Position numbers and translations under genes: made by a program. This document shows, in pieces, positions 1-11,805 of a stretch of 64,000 nt of DNA (its first letter is position 1; each line of letters opens with the position of its first letter). The notes under the pieces are model-generated. The model did no database searches, was not told the origin of the DNA, and saw only the letters and a list, made by a program, of their open reading frames with translations. The stretch comes from Anastrepha obliqua (lineage: Eukaryota; Arthropoda; Insecta; Diptera; Tephritidae). The stretch spans positions 34,374,501 through 34,438,500 of the forward strand of contig NC_072896.1 of assembly GCF_027943255.1 (NCBI RefSeq), written 5' to 3'.

Positions 1-602
1 TAAAACCCGTGCACGTCGCTCAAGAACAGCCGAAAATATTGCTGATGTAGCCGAAAGTGTTGAAGAAAACCCAGGTTTGTCCATTCCTTCTCGTTCTTTG
101 GAATTAGGCATTCCACAAACGTCATAACACCGTATTTTGCATAAAGATTTGAGTCTTAAGGCTTATAGAGTCAAGTTAATACAAGAACTTAAGCCGGCCG
201 ATCATTAACAACGTCGTGTCTTTGCTGATTGGTTCGTTGAAAAGCATGAACATGTTTCGGAATTCCATCGAAAAATCATCTTGAGTGATGAGGCCCATTT
301 CCACCTCGGTGGCTTCGTCAACAAGTAAAATTCGTCAACAGAAAATCCAAGAGTTATTGTTGAAAAGCCTCTCTGTCCTCAACGTGTGACTGTTTGGTGC
401 GATTTATGGTCCAGCGGAGTCATTGGACCATACTTTTTCGAAAATGAAGCTGGAGCAACAGTTACGGTGAATGGATTGCGCTATCGAGAGATGATTAACA
501 ATTTGTATGGCCGGAATTGGATGGTATTGATTTGGACAACGTTTATTTTCAACAGGACGGCGCTACGTGCCACACAAGCAACGAAACCATTGAATTTTTA
601 TC
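1..602 (+). pseudogene. DDE (mariner/Tc1-type) transposase remnant, 5' cut by window edge
   Basis: Frame 2 reads as a transposase: a helix-turn-helix linker, then SDEAHFHLGGF with the first catalytic Asp, then GPYFFENEAG and NGLRYREM. After about base 540 a frameshift leads into FQQDGAT, the second Asp block. At least three in-frame stops (near 148, 207 and 326) interrupt it, so it is dead. The third Asp block (RSCDLTPLDFF in relatives) is absent: similarity stops near 602. The family is the same broad group as the remnants at 6484, 14901, 51165 and 63225. The start lies outside the window. Confidence 0.85.
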
Positions 603-1287
603 AAAATAACACCTCTTATTGGAAAACCCTTTACTTGCAATGAACGAGCGAAATAAAACGCAAATAGTTATGATAGAAAAGGACATATCGATAGCAAAAT
701 TTACCCGATTTTGAGAAATGCACTCACTTTAAATACAAAAAGTTAAATTAAATGGAGAAGTCTTACTCTCTGCCAAAGAGCAATATAACCACTGCCTCAA
801 AAACTTAGTAAATTAAGTGGCAAAGTCCAACACAAGATCAGCACTTATCATTTTTTTTTTTTCTTAGTTCACTCCACTCGGGAGCATAGGACCTCGACAA
901 GACTCAGACTTGCCTTGCTTTCGTTAATCTATTTACTTTCTGACAGGGTAGGTGATTGGCCTGCCGCTACTTATAATTATTAAGGGCACAAAATCATTAG
1001 CTTAGAGGAAATGGAGCGTAGAACTCTGAGAAGGAACACTAGAGAAATCGTTAGTGAGAGATTTAGAACCAAGATATGAGAGCTTTATCAAAGCGTTTTA
1101 GAGACGTGTATAAATAGAGTTCAACTCTTGGCACTCATATGGTTTCTTCATGGAAAAATTTAAGGACTACAAAGGCTTCGCAGCGAACTTGGATTTTTTG
1201 AAGCAGCAGACGAATCTCTATAAATTACTATATTACATTTCTCTTTCTGTGAACTGAAATACTGTGCGTATTGTAACTCGAAAAGTT
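603..1287. other. Intergenic, no gene seen
   Basis: AT-rich sequence with a T run near 850-862. Only short chance frames on either strand; no transposon similarity was recognised. Confidence 0.6.
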
Positions 1288-3230
1288 AATGGGATTCAGG
1301 GATTACTGAGAATAGATTAATATTTAAAAAAAATTGTCGTGGGGACTTATCAAATATGGCAAAAAAAATTTTCTCAACAATTTTGAACATAGAAACGGAT
1401 TTTCTTAATAATGTTGAGCACAATTTTTGTGTAAAAACTTATTTTCCAAACTATTCCAAATTTGTTTCTCCTCAAATTGTAGCACAAAAAACTTCTTTTC
1501 CCAAAGAGTTTTGACAAAAAAGAAAGGAACAATTTTCTCAAAAATGTTGAATAAAAATTTTTTCTAAAAAGTTATTTTCCAAAAAATTCTGAAGTTTCTC
1601 CTCAACAATTTCGAACAAAATACATTTTTTTCTCAAAAAATTTTAAAGTAACCAAAATTTCTCGAAAATGTTGGTCAAAAATTTTTGCAAAAAAACTATT
1701 TTTCAAAATATTCCACATTTTTCCTCAACAATTTTTAACAAAAAAAAAATCAGTAATTTTAACAAATTCAAAATTTCTCAAATATGTTGCGCAAAAATTT
1801 TTTCTAAAAAACTATTTTCCAATATATTCCAAATTTTTTTCTTAACAATTTTTAACAAAAAAAAAATTCAAAAATTTCAACAAAACCAAAATTTCTCGAA
1901 AATGTTGGTCAAAAATTTTTGCTAAAAAACTATTTTCCAAAATATTCAAAAATTTCAACAAAACCAAAATTTCTTGAAAATGTTGGTCAAAAATTTTTGC
2001 TAGAAAACTATTTTCCAAAATATTCGAAATTATTTTCTCAACTATTTTTAACAAAAAAAAAATTCAAAAATTTTAACAAAACCAAATTTTTTAAAAACTT
2101 TAAACAAAAATTATTTTCCAAAATACTTTACTTAAAAATTATTTCCAAAATATTCCAAATTTTTTTCAACAATTAAAAAAAAAAAAGTTAATGGGATATT
2201 CGGATATTGCTGAGCACAGACTAACACTAAAAAGAAAAAAAATCTGCTTCGGACGCATTTCAAAACTCGGAAAAAATTTTAACAAAAACAAAATTTTCAA
2301 AAAATATTCGGCAACAATTTTTCCTAAAAATCTATTTCCTTGAAAATTATAAGTTTTTATCTAATAATTTTTTAACAACATTTTTTTATTTTTTATTGTT
2401 TTTAGCAAAAACAAAATTTCTCAAAATTATTCCGCAAAAATTTTGCTTAAAAAAAAAAATTTTCAAAAATGTTGCGCAAAGTTTTTTTCTAAAAAACTAT
2501 TTTCCAAAATATTCCAAATTTTTTTCTTAACAATTTTTAACAAAAAAAAACTTGAAAAATTTCAACAAAAAACTATTTTCCAAAATATTTCTAATTTATG
2601 TCTCAAAAATTTTTAACAAAAATAATTCAAAAATTTTTGCTAAAACTCTATTTTCCAAAATATTTGACATAAAAATTATTTCTACAAAATTCCAAATTTT
2701 TTTTCAACAATTGAAAAAAAAAAAACAAAAGGGAAATTCGGAGCTTGCTGAGCATAGACTAACATTAAAAAAAATCTGATTTGGACGCTTTTCAAAAGTG
2801 GGAAAAAATTTTAACAAAAACAAAATTTCCAAAAAATATTCGGCAACAATTTTTCCTTCAAACCTATTTCCTTGAAAATTCCAAATTTTTATCTCATAAA
2901 GTTTTTAACAAGAATTTTTCTATTTTTAATTTTTTTTAGCAAAAACAAAATTTCTTAAAATTATTCCGCAAGAATTTTGTTTAAGAAACTATTTTTCAAA
3001 AAATTCCAAATATTTTTCTCAACAATATTTAAACAAAAAAAACTGTTTTTTCGGGAAAAGTTTTAACAAAAGAAAATTTCTTAAAAGTTGTGACTAAAAA
3101 TTTTCCAAAAAATTCCAATTTTTTTCTAAAAAAAAATTTTTTTTTTCTTAAATGTGATGTAATAAAAGAAAATTTATTCTTACGTCTTATTATACTCAAG
3201 AGTACAAAAAAAAACAATTTTCAGAAAAAA
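1288..3230. repeat. AT-rich tandem / higher-order satellite-like repeat
   Basis: About 1.9 kb of A/T-dominated sequence built from recurring blocks: AACTATTTTCCAAAATATTC, a TTTAACAAAAA block and TTGGTCAAAAATTTTTGC. The block recurs about every 117-123 bp (near 1570, 1693, 1810 and 1927), then with irregular spacing. A longer unit containing TTGCTGAGCACAGACTAAC recurs near 2186 and 2728, about 540 bp apart, with a diverged relative near 1288, so there is a second level of organisation. Short open frames here are Lys/Phe/Asn-rich by-products of composition. No coding function is proposed. Confidence 0.75.
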
Positions 3231-4884
3231 TTAAGACTATCTGCAAACTACTAGGATCACTTGACGTGGGGTCGGAATTTCTAGGGAGACTGTGTTATGA
3301 CACAACACTCCATAATATACTCCACACATAGCTCTGTCGTTTGCATCGAAAACATTAAGTATAGCTATGACAACTTCCTTTGACCGGAGCTGTGAACTTT
3401 GCTATAGGCAGAAGAAAGTATAGAAGTTGCATTAGAGTTGCACGCAAGCATGCGAAAGCCATTAAGGGGGCACGAATTTTGGAAATTACGGTTAGGGAAA
3501 CTCAAGCGGAAATATTCTTCCCTATTAATTGTTAATTTAATTGCTTGTTAGTCATACCTACACTACTTCTTTAGTTCTGCTCAAAAACGTCATCACAAAG
3601 TACAATATATAAATATTATCAAAGAATAAAAAAAAAATGAAAAATAAACAAAAAGCAAATTCAAAAGCAAAGTTGGTAAATATATATATTACTCCACATT
3701 TAAAATTTAATCGCCTTTCAGCTGCCTTATTTTTTAACTTTTACCGAACAGAAGTGATTGCGAAACTTTGCGACTTGACTGCAACATCAAGCAACTTGAC
3801 ATAAAAACGTACATATAAATATATTAATTCGCCTCTCTACTTGAAAATGCTTCAGCATATAAAACAAATATTGTTGGTGAAATTTTTATAACAAACTTAA
3901 AATAATTCTTTAAACTAAATTTTGCACTTCATGTCCTCTAAGTAAACTTTTCAGATGTCGTGAAGCATTGCATGGCTTGTCAGTTGCTTGACCTTTGTCC
4001 ATGTAAGAGTTCCTTTCAACGAACGCGACTCTATTTTTATCAATGCTGCCAGCTGTTGGAGTGTCATGACTGGCCAACAACATAAAACTGATGATATTTT
4101 TGGAGAGAATATGTGAGCAGATACTTAAGTGAGTGAATGGGTAAATGGGTAGCAAAACTGCTTTTCCGTTCAGTCATTGAAGACATTCATGATGTGGACG
4201 TGCTAAACTTTATCCTAAAATTTTTATTTTTCGTGCAGTTGGCTGTAAGAAAAATGCAACGTCACTCACTTTGGCATTTTCTATTCATATTGAATTTTTA
4301 TTTTTAACCAAATTAAATTTTCGATTGCTGGCCTTTAAATTTGAGAGGAAACTTTAATATCAGTGTCATCAACAGTTGGACTTGTGCTTGTTCGGTAACA
4401 ATTTCGATGATGTTTTTGTAATTACAAAAAAAAAAAAAACAAATTGTTAAAAATATACACATTGAACTTGAGATTGTCACATATAAAATATTATTATTAA
4501 ATAAAATAATTTTTTTTTTCAGGAAATAATCTCTAAGTCTTATGAAATAAGGTCCTAAAATATAATATATATGAACAGAGTTTTTGATATTTTAAAGCTA
4601 GTCGCTCATAGATTGTTAGATTTTAACAAAAATTGCATAAGTTTACAAAAAAGGTGTGTCTGTAACCCAAATATGTGAATAAAATCACAAAATTGATGTA
4701 TGCAGAAAATTAAAAATGATTGAACCTATTGCAGTACTATCTTTTTGCATACAAGTCCATTAAATGTTTGTTATCTCTATGGGTTAAAAAAACAGAATTA
4801 TGACTTATTTGTCCCATTTAGTTGTGAGTTACACGGAATTAACAATCGAAGTCAACAAACACGAAACACGCTAAATTTTACAGT
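3231..4884. other. Intergenic; one unrecognised 81-codon frame
   Basis: No transposon or host gene was recognised. A minus-strand frame of 81 codons (3910-4155) has no domain I can name and no clear splice or start context; I treat it as chance. An A run sits near 4427-4439. Confidence 0.5.
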
Positions 4885-5080
4885 TTTTCTTTGATAAAGA
4901 CGAAAATGCAAGCCAGTCCGCTGAAATTGTGAATGGTTTTTATGGAACCAATACTGCAACAGCCAATTACGTCCAATTTTGATTTCGTTGATTTCATTCA
5001 GGCATTTTTGATGATACAGAAAATGTGGATGAAATCACAGAAATAATCAAAGTTGTGATTTCTATGAAGAAGCAAAAGAA
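4885..5080 (+). pseudogene. Mariner transposase N-terminal fragment
   Basis: The plus strand gives FDKDENASQSAEIVNGFYG, then FHSGIFDD after a stop, and an ENVDEITEIIKV stretch. This is the pattern of the first helix-turn-helix of mariner transposases (K..AAETAR.I...YG, then WF.RF..G.FD.ED). No catalytic region follows, so it is a short 5' fragment. Identification rests on motif spacing only. Confidence 0.45.
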
Positions 5081-5494
5081 TACCTGGCCGGTGCAGTGTA
5101 GCAACCACGCCCATTTTTTTGATGACTAAGTTTAGCTGCCGTTATAAGTCTATATACCTAATTTCAGTATTTTAGTTCTTTTCCTTTTCGTTAACATCGC
5201 AAATTTTTGGCGCTCGGACCTACAGCGCATTGGACGGTATTGGTTACGTATACGCCGTGGGGACAGTGCACGATTAGAGGAAACTACCCATAAGTTGTGT
5301 TATAAAATTTTCAAGGCATTAGGGTTTTAAATTTTAAACGGGAATGCACCTTATTCCCCTTCTTCAAACAATTTTAATTCCAAAAAAAGTTCAACTCAGT
5401 TCGGTTTAAAATTTCGTATGATTAACAGAGAGTGGCGTGATAAAGAAAATCGGAGCGCGCAAAAATGTGGAAATGACATAATTGAAATGCCTAT
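5081..5494. other. Intergenic, no gene seen
   Basis: No supported coding sequence or recognised repeat on either strand. Confidence 0.5.
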
Positions 5495-5685
5495 ATGTAT
5501 ATATATAATTGGCGCATACATCAGTTTCAAGCCGAACGGCAGATATTTTTTCTAAGGAGATTTTTCATGGCAGAAATACACTCGGAGGTTTGCCATTGCC
5601 TGCCGAAGGGCGACCGCTATTAGAAAAAACTTGTTTTTCATTTTCGTGTTTCACCGGGATTTGAACTGAATTGAATTGAAATACT
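5495..5685 (-). repeat. tRNA-derived SINE, copy 1
   Basis: Read on the minus strand, it begins with AGTTCAAATCCCGGTGAAAC, which fits a Pol III B box (GTTCAAATCC), as in a tRNA-derived head. Then follow TAGCGGTCGCCC, GGCAGGCAATGGCAAACC, TCCGAGTGTATTTCTGCCAT, TCTGCCGTTCGG and GCGCCAATTATATATA at the 3' end. The same ordered blocks recur at 24736-25400 and 42660-42955, and part of them near 7750. The 3' body is shortened relative to the copy at 42660. Confidence 0.65.
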
Positions 5686-6483
5686 TAAAATGCTAAAAAC
5701 GCTCCATATAACCAGTATGTTTATGTATCGTACCACCAGATTGACCTTAGAATCAGCGCAAATGTAGGACATAGGCAGAACTGGACATGAACGCACTTTT
5801 CGTACAAATAATTCCATAAATGCTATAAAGTGTTTGCTAAAATTCCTTCAGGCTACAGAAAATTTTAACTAAAGAGCTGGACAAATCTTTTGTAATTAAT
5901 TCAAAGCTTTTCGAAGGTGAATTGATCACCTTTTATCTCGCGATTAAGAGATTATAAAGATTATATATATATTATATATTATAAAAAGATTATAAAGATG
6001 TAAGAAGCTTTTGCAGTGACGCATGTTTGCGGCTGAGAAAATATTGACGATGGAATAAGTTTTTAATGAAAAAATGAAAGAGTCTATGAAAGTCGCAAGA
6101 ATTGAAAAATAAGGTACCAGGCGTTCAGAAAGATAATGCTTCCGCATATGCCATAGTTAGTGAAGAGTATCCCATAAGAGTAAAGTGGTACCCTTGTGAG
6201 AATTTTGTGAAACATAAAAACTGGGTCAAAATTGTGCCAAAAAGATGTTTTGAGAGGCGTGGGGCAAAATGTAAAAAAAACTCGCTTTAACGGACAACAC
6301 AGCTCCCTTTAATAAGATTAAACACTGGCGCATCAAGCTAAAATGAACAGAATAAGCCACCGGCAGAATATTCAAGCTTTTATTTCGGTATAAGATTGGC
6401 CTTCAGGCTACTCAGATTTAAATTCTTTCGAATCTTATAGTCGATCTTAAGGAGTATGATCTAAAGGGCTTTCCAATAACAGG
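5686..6483. other. Intergenic with TA-rich stretch
   Basis: Contains an AT dinucleotide-rich patch near 5960-5985. Short frames at 5944-6147 (minus) and 6102-6290 (plus) show no recognisable domain. Confidence 0.5.
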
Positions 6484-6770
6484 TGTTACAGGTGAACGGA
6501 TTGCGCTATCGAGAGATGATTAACGATTTTTTAAGGCCGGAATGGGATGCTATTGATCTGGACAACATTTATTTTCAACAAAATGGCGCTACCTGACACA
6601 CAAGCAACAAAGCCATTGATCTTTTACGGAAAAAGTTTCCCGACCGTGTTATCTCTCGAAGAGGTGATCACAATTGGCCACCGAGATCTTGTGATTTAAC
6701 ACCTTGTGACTTTTTTCTTTGCTGCCACGTGAAAGAGAAGGTCTACGCCAACAGCCCAGGATCGATTCTA
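6484..6770 (+). pseudogene. DDE transposase remnant, fused to AACAT array
   Basis: The plus strand carries, with frameshifts, the block after the first catalytic Asp (GERIALSRDD, a shifted form of NGLRYREMI), then IYFQQNGAT, in which the second catalytic Asp position is Asn, then DRVISRRGDHNWPPRSC and DLTPCDFFLC with the third Asp. It ends at KEKVYANSPGS, where the pentanucleotide array begins. It belongs to the same transposase group as 1-602. Confidence 0.8.
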
Positions 6771-6772
6771 GA

Positions 6773-7008
6773 TAACATAACATAACATAACATAACATAA
6801 CATAACATAACATAACATAACATAACATAACATAACATAACATAACATAACATAACATAACATAACATAACATAACATAACATAATATAACATAATATAA
6901 CATAACATAACATAACATAACATAACATAACATAACATAACATAACATAACATAACATAACATAACATAACATAACATAACATAACATAACATAACATAA
7001 CATAACAT
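6773..7008. repeat. (AACAT)n microsatellite, about 47 units
   Basis: A nearly perfect pentanucleotide array, with two variant units (cataatataa) near 6884-6900. The minus strand has no stop codon in any frame of this unit, so all three minus frames are open and read the same five-residue cycle, M-L-C-Y-V. The resulting frames of 90-136 codons are artefacts. It is not the insect telomeric TTAGG repeat. Confidence 0.97.
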
Positions 7009-7010
7009 GC

Positions 7011-8931
7011 AACCCAAGCAAGGTAGCGCCGCATGAGCAAGATAACGAAGCATTAGCAAGATGACGATCCATCTTTTGGTGCGTACAGCCGGCTACATCA
7101 AATTATAAGACGTTATCATGTCAAAAACTAAAGGTATGTAAAGCGTCTTCCAAATGTGACGCCTAGATGTCGGTCAGATGTAATTCCTAGACTGTTTCTT
7201 CTTTTATGTAAATGTCTTGGCACAGCTCTCCCTTCACAACTTCTAGTTAATACAACATTATCAAATGTAAATACTATATCTAACTTTCTTGAACTGTAGA
7301 ACTATAGCTCATTTAATTTAATATAGCTATACTTAGAAATATTTTATTTACTTGTATTACACATATATTTCTTATTTTAAATATAAGACTACCAAATATT
7401 ATAATTAATCCTAGTTTATTGTAAAACCAGCTGATGACCTTGAGCTCGTGCTGTTCTTATTTCCTGCTATTTTCTGTATATTCATATACTTAAAATAGAA
7501 CATGATTCTGATTCTTTTATGTAAATAAACCAACAGCGACGCCAAAGCGCAATAATTCGGGTCGAAATTGCTGAACACTCAAGCGAGTGCTTGAAAATTT
7601 CAATTCTCGTATGGGAGTCTGTGAACGTGCTTTGGTGAACATTCAAAAGATGTCATTTTTCAGATAGAATTGTGAATTGTAAATCTTGAAAAAATCTAAA
7701 TTTTTGCATTTTTTTTTTAAATCAAATCTTGGCACGTCTTTTTAAAGACCCTTTATTATGCATATAAGTGACAATGCTTCTCATAACCACCTTCAGCCGT
7801 TCAGAGCTGGCATAAAATTGTGGTACCATAAATCATGAGGATGAGTTGGCGATATATTTTTTTTTTCATTGCTCAAGAAATATCTTCAAAAATTATTTGT
7901 TTGTTAATAGGAAGAAAAATGGGAAATTCCTGCTTTATTAATTTTCGTAACAGTAATTTTTGGAATTTTCCAAAAGCAGTAATATTAATTACTTGACTAA
8001 AATAAACTTCAATTAAATTATTTAGTTGATTACCATGGCGGGTATAGACTTAAAATAATACGGTTTTTCGCCTTATTTCCGATTTTTAATTATATTGTAA
8101 AAAACAGTTAAAGTTTTTCATTTAACCAAATAGGATATCCCGCTGTCAATTAATTCCTCGAGCTGCTTTAAATATTTGTTAAAGCAGAATTTTATGCTAA
8201 AAGGCAAACGGAAGTAATTGCGCCAACACATTTTACGGCAATTTTCCGTAAAAAAAATATTTCTCTATTTAATTTTATTTTATTTAAATTTATATTTTTT
8301 TATTTTCGTTTTTGCTATCCAACTTTTCAGATTTTTGCTATCTTCACGGGCCACTGCAGCCTAATTACAATTAATCCACTTGACCGCGCGGGCATGCAGT
8401 CGAACAAAAACAAAATAGACAAAAGGATATTATTAAAATTACAAATTTCAATGTGGCCCAAGGACAATGGAGCTAATAAATAAATTGTATATACGCATAC
8501 ACACACACATATATATCCATATTTATGTATGCGCCAGTGTAGCTGCATAAAGTAGTGCAATAAATGACGTTGATAAAATAACAAAAAGTGACGCGTTAGC
8601 AGAAAATGCATGTGTGTGTGTGTATGTATATGCAGGTAAGCTTAACCTCTTCTCCGTCGTGCATAAAATTTGCTGAACGCCGGCAGAACACAATTAAAAT
8701 TTATTTAAGTAACAATTTTAACATTTCCATAGCAAACTCAATGGGTGTTTGAAATGGCTAGTCGTCGGCTAGTCGCTCAACAATGGCGAGAATTTAATTA
8801 CAGAGACTATATTTACATATATTTATACAGATATATGTTTACTTACAGCTGCGGTCAACCAATTAGCAACGCACAGGTGTAAGAACTTTTTAGAACAATG
8901 AGTAGGTATTGCTTATTTATAGAGTGCTAAA
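7011..8931. other. Intergenic, mostly no recognised content
   Basis: AT-rich DNA with CA and TG runs near 8500 and 8610. A weak SINE-like patch near 7750-7830 is listed separately. The 94-codon minus frame at 8327-8611 overlaps the CA repeat and has no domain signature. Confidence 0.55.
7750..7830 (+). repeat. Possible SINE body fragment
   Basis: TTCTCATAACCACCTTCAGC followed by GCCGTTCAGAGCTGGCATAA parallels the body segment of the SINE at 42660 (CTCCTCATAAGAAACCAGC, then GCCGTTCGGTGGCGGGATAA). No head or 3' end remains. Low confidence because the match is short. Confidence 0.35.
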
Positions 8932-9372
8932 AATTTTATTTTTTTATTTATTCATTCTTTCATCAATTAAAGTACAACTCAATAGATTACTAATACAAAA
9001 ACTTAGATATAATATATGGTAAGGAATACTGTGAGATATATTAGTGACAATTCAAAAAGTGTATATCCAGATTAAGTTTTGATTTGAAAGTCTTTCGTGA
9101 GTTAGAGAATAAATCCAAATTTTTGCATAATTGGTTAGACTGCCTTATACAACGTGCAAGTGGTTCATTTCGACTAAAATTGGTGTTGTGATAAGGCAAA
9201 TGGAACATATTGCTGAGTCTAAGTTAACGAGTGGGACAATTAAAAAGTATTAGCTCCAGCAAGAAGTGGTATTTGATGTGGCTCGTAACTACGTCCCTTA
9301 TAAACATTACCGGTGAAATTTTTCTCCGCATTTCTAAAGTTGCAATGCTAACAAAAGACATCTACTTTTATA
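8932..9372 (-). pseudogene. Jockey-type LINE, 3' end of ORF2 and tail (separated by MITE)
   Basis: Reading the minus strand past the MITE at 9373-9719, the C-terminal region of a Jockey-type reverse transcriptase ORF continues: FIRDVVTSHIKYHFLLELI, then NMFHLPYHNTNFSRNEPLAR, then SNQLCKNLDLFSNSRKTFKS, with a stop codon after LDIHFLNCH. An A-rich tail with AATAAA-like sequence follows and ends near 8932. One in-frame stop and frameshifts occur. Together with 9722-11466 this is one element split by a later insertion. Confidence 0.7.
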
Positions 9373-9719
9373 AAGGGTGGTTACGTTTCAAGGGCCGGTG
9401 TTAATTTTGAATAAAATACAATTTTTTTAAGAAATTATTGTCATTTCTCTTTATTATGATAATACTAGTAGAGCTCAATTACGCGTAAAATAAAATATTG
9501 TCCAAATGTCCGCCGCGGCCTCGGCGGCACACCTCCATCCGATGGTGTTTGAGGTTCTATGCCGTTAATTTGACGAATTATCTCATCCTTAGCTCTCGAA
9601 TTGTTGCTGGCTTATTGACGTACACCTTATAAATAACCCAAAGAAAGAAGTCCAATGGTGTCGTTGACGTTTAGGTGTGGTTCACATTCCACATCGGCCC
9701 TTGAAATTTAACCACCCTT
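9373..9719 (-). mobile_element. MITE: internally deleted DDE transposon, inserted in a LINE
   Basis: The ends are AAGGGTGGTTACGTTTC and GAAATTTAACCACCCTT, inverted repeats about 25 bp long with an inner GGGCCG block, flanked by TA at 9371-9372 and 9720-9721. The interior keeps only the 3' part of the transposase gene (minus strand, degraded DEIIRQINGIE region) and the 3' flank. The 5' flank is joined directly to the CACC-ATTGGACTTC part of the gene. The same junction occurs in 11467-11805. It interrupts the LINE coding region, so it is younger than the LINE. Confidence 0.9.
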
Positions 9720-9721
9720 TA

Positions 9722-11466
9722 TGTAGCAAACTGCAAGGCCAACGAAGTGAATGAATTGCAAATCTAGTAAAACGTTTTTGAACCTTCTCAATTATTAAAG
9801 ATGAACCCATATAGAATGGATCCCAAATAATGCTGCAATGTTCGAGGTTTGATCACACAAGAGAAAAGTACAAATTCCTCAGCGTAGAAATATTCTGGAA
9901 CTCCCGTGAATTGTGTATTACAAAGCCAAGCATAAATCTAGACTGGGTAATCATAAAGTCTGTATGTTTAGAAAACGACATTTTCGTTGTAAATATGACC
10001 CCCAAGTCTCGCTTTTCATAAATTGTTTTGAGGGTGGTAGTGCCCAACTTGTAATCGAAAACAATCGTAACTTTGCGTCTACTGAATCACATGTGCTGGC
10101 ATTTACCAGCATTAAGAGGTAAGGTGTTATCATAACACCAAGTTTCCAATCTTGTTACGTCTTCTTGAAGTCTTATGCAGTCAGTTACGTCCTCTATCCC
10201 ACTGTAAATTTTCAGGTCATCTGCATACATCAGACAACGTGTTGTCTCGAAAACGTCTAGAATGTCATTAAAAAACATTAAGGATAATAGTGGCCCAGAT
10301 GGCTACCTTGAAGTACGCCTGAGGTAGCTTTGATGGCAGCATGTTATGTTATTTACACGAACGCACGCATTTTATGTTATTTACACGAACGAATTGAGTT
10401 CTCTCTGTTAGATAAGATGCAAGCCACTTGACTAAGCTAGGATGAAGACCAATTGAATCCACCTTTTTAAGTAGGATACTATGGCTGACTCTATCGAACA
10501 CTTTCGAGAAATCGGTGAATATGACATCGCATTGCTGGCCTGTTTCAAATTGGTTTAAGATCAAATTTGCAACAGCAGATCTACCCTTAACAAAGTCATG
10601 CTGATTAAGCGATATGAGATCTGAAATTTTAAAGAAAATCAAATCATAAACTAGCTTTTCAAAGAGTTTAGGTATGCAAGAGATTTTGCAGATAGGCCGA
10701 TAATTTGGGACTTCCGACTTGCTTCCAGACTTATGTATCGGTATGATAAACCATTTTTTTTTAATTATGTAAAAATTCACCATAAGCTAGTGATTTATTG
10801 AAGATAATTGTTAATGGTTTTGCACGATGTAGCACACTTTTTTAATAATATAGGAGGGAAGCCATCTTCTCCAGGAGTTGGGTCATTTTCCATGGCCGGA
10901 AGGCTCCTGAGTACATCATTAGATGAGAGCCGGAAACCTTTATTTGTTCGTGAGCTGTTAAAAGAGGTATCTTCTATTCCGGTGTCAGATTGGCAAACAT
11001 AAGCAGATCGAAAAAAATCTGCAAAAAGGTTTGAATGTCCGTCAACGTTTCCCCCAAATAATGCATTTTATCCCGAATTCCAGTGGTTTTCTTTTTACCA
11101 TTAAGAACTGCCAAACATATTTACAATTTTCTTTGATACAGGTCTCAACCTGAGAAATGTAGTTCTGATATAAAAATTTGTTTAGAACATCGAATTCTTC
11201 TTGCAACCGATTGTATGCTTCATAAAGTTTTGCGTTATTTTTAGATTTGCGGTATACATAGTTTGTATGCTTTGTTTTTTTGTTGTTAGGATTAATGTGA
11301 TAGGCCGATGTGGACTGATTTTTTGCAGACACTATAGGAATAATCATACGAATTGCCTTTTTTAGTCTTCCTACGAAATCATCATACATTCGTGATAGTT
11401 CGCGTTTGTTTAAGAGAGTTTCACAAACTACCAAATCCAAAGACTGCGATTAAAATTGGCTTTATA
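9722..11466 (-). pseudogene. Jockey-type LINE ORF2 (linker, reverse transcriptase)
   Basis: In order on the minus strand: the linker between endonuclease and RT (11042-11440; CKYVWQFL); a GNVDGHSNLFADFF segment; PTPGEDGFPPILLKKCA; IPIHKSGSKSEVPNYRPI; FTDFSKVFDRVSHSILLKK with an RT catalytic Asp; a shifted SGVLQGSHLG block; YADDLKIY near 10220; and LGVIFTTKMSFSKH. This order fits Jockey-clade ORF2, which copies the element's RNA into DNA at the insertion site. Frameshifts and a stop near 10798 make it dead. The endonuclease and ORF1 are missing: similarity stops at the TA beside the MITE at 11467. The element continues at 8932-9372. Confidence 0.85.
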
Positions 11467-11805
11467 AAGCGTGGTTAAATTTCGAAGGCCGATGTTGAAT
11501 GTGAACCACACCTAAACGTCAACGACACCGTTGGATTTCTTTCTTTGGGGTTATTTGAAAGTAAAGGTGTACGTCGATAAATCAGCAACAATTCAAGAGC
11601 TATAAGATGAGATAATTCGGCACATTAACGGCATAGGACCTCAATTATGCCTCAGCGTCATCGAGAATTTGGACCATCGGATGGAGGTGTGCCGCCGAGG
11701 CCGCGGCGGCCATTTGACCAATATTTTGTTCCATGCGTAATTGAGCCATACCATTTTATCACAATGAAAAGAAATGATAATAATTGTCTAAGAAAAAATT
11801 GATAA
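11467..11805 (+). mobile_element. Second MITE copy with the same deletion junction
   Basis: Starts AAGCGTGGTTAAATTTCG (one change from the 9373 copy), preceded by TA at 11465-11466. It then runs ACACCTAAACGTCAACGACACCGTTGGATTTC, the same fusion of 5' flank to transposase 3' end as in 9373-9719, and continues through the degraded LCLSVIENLDHRMEVCRRG coding end. The distal inverted repeat is missing, with similarity fading near 11805. Orientation is opposite to the other copy. Confidence 0.85.

Noticed and set aside
1668..2779. Several Lys/Asn/Phe-rich frames
   Set aside because: They follow from the AT-rich tandem repeat and have no domain or conserved frame between units.
3910..4155. 81-codon minus-strand frame
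   Set aside because: No domain and no start or splice evidence; chance frame more likely.
6649..7072. Three overlapping minus-strand frames of 90-136 codons
   Set aside because: They are the AACAT array read in each frame; no real protein.
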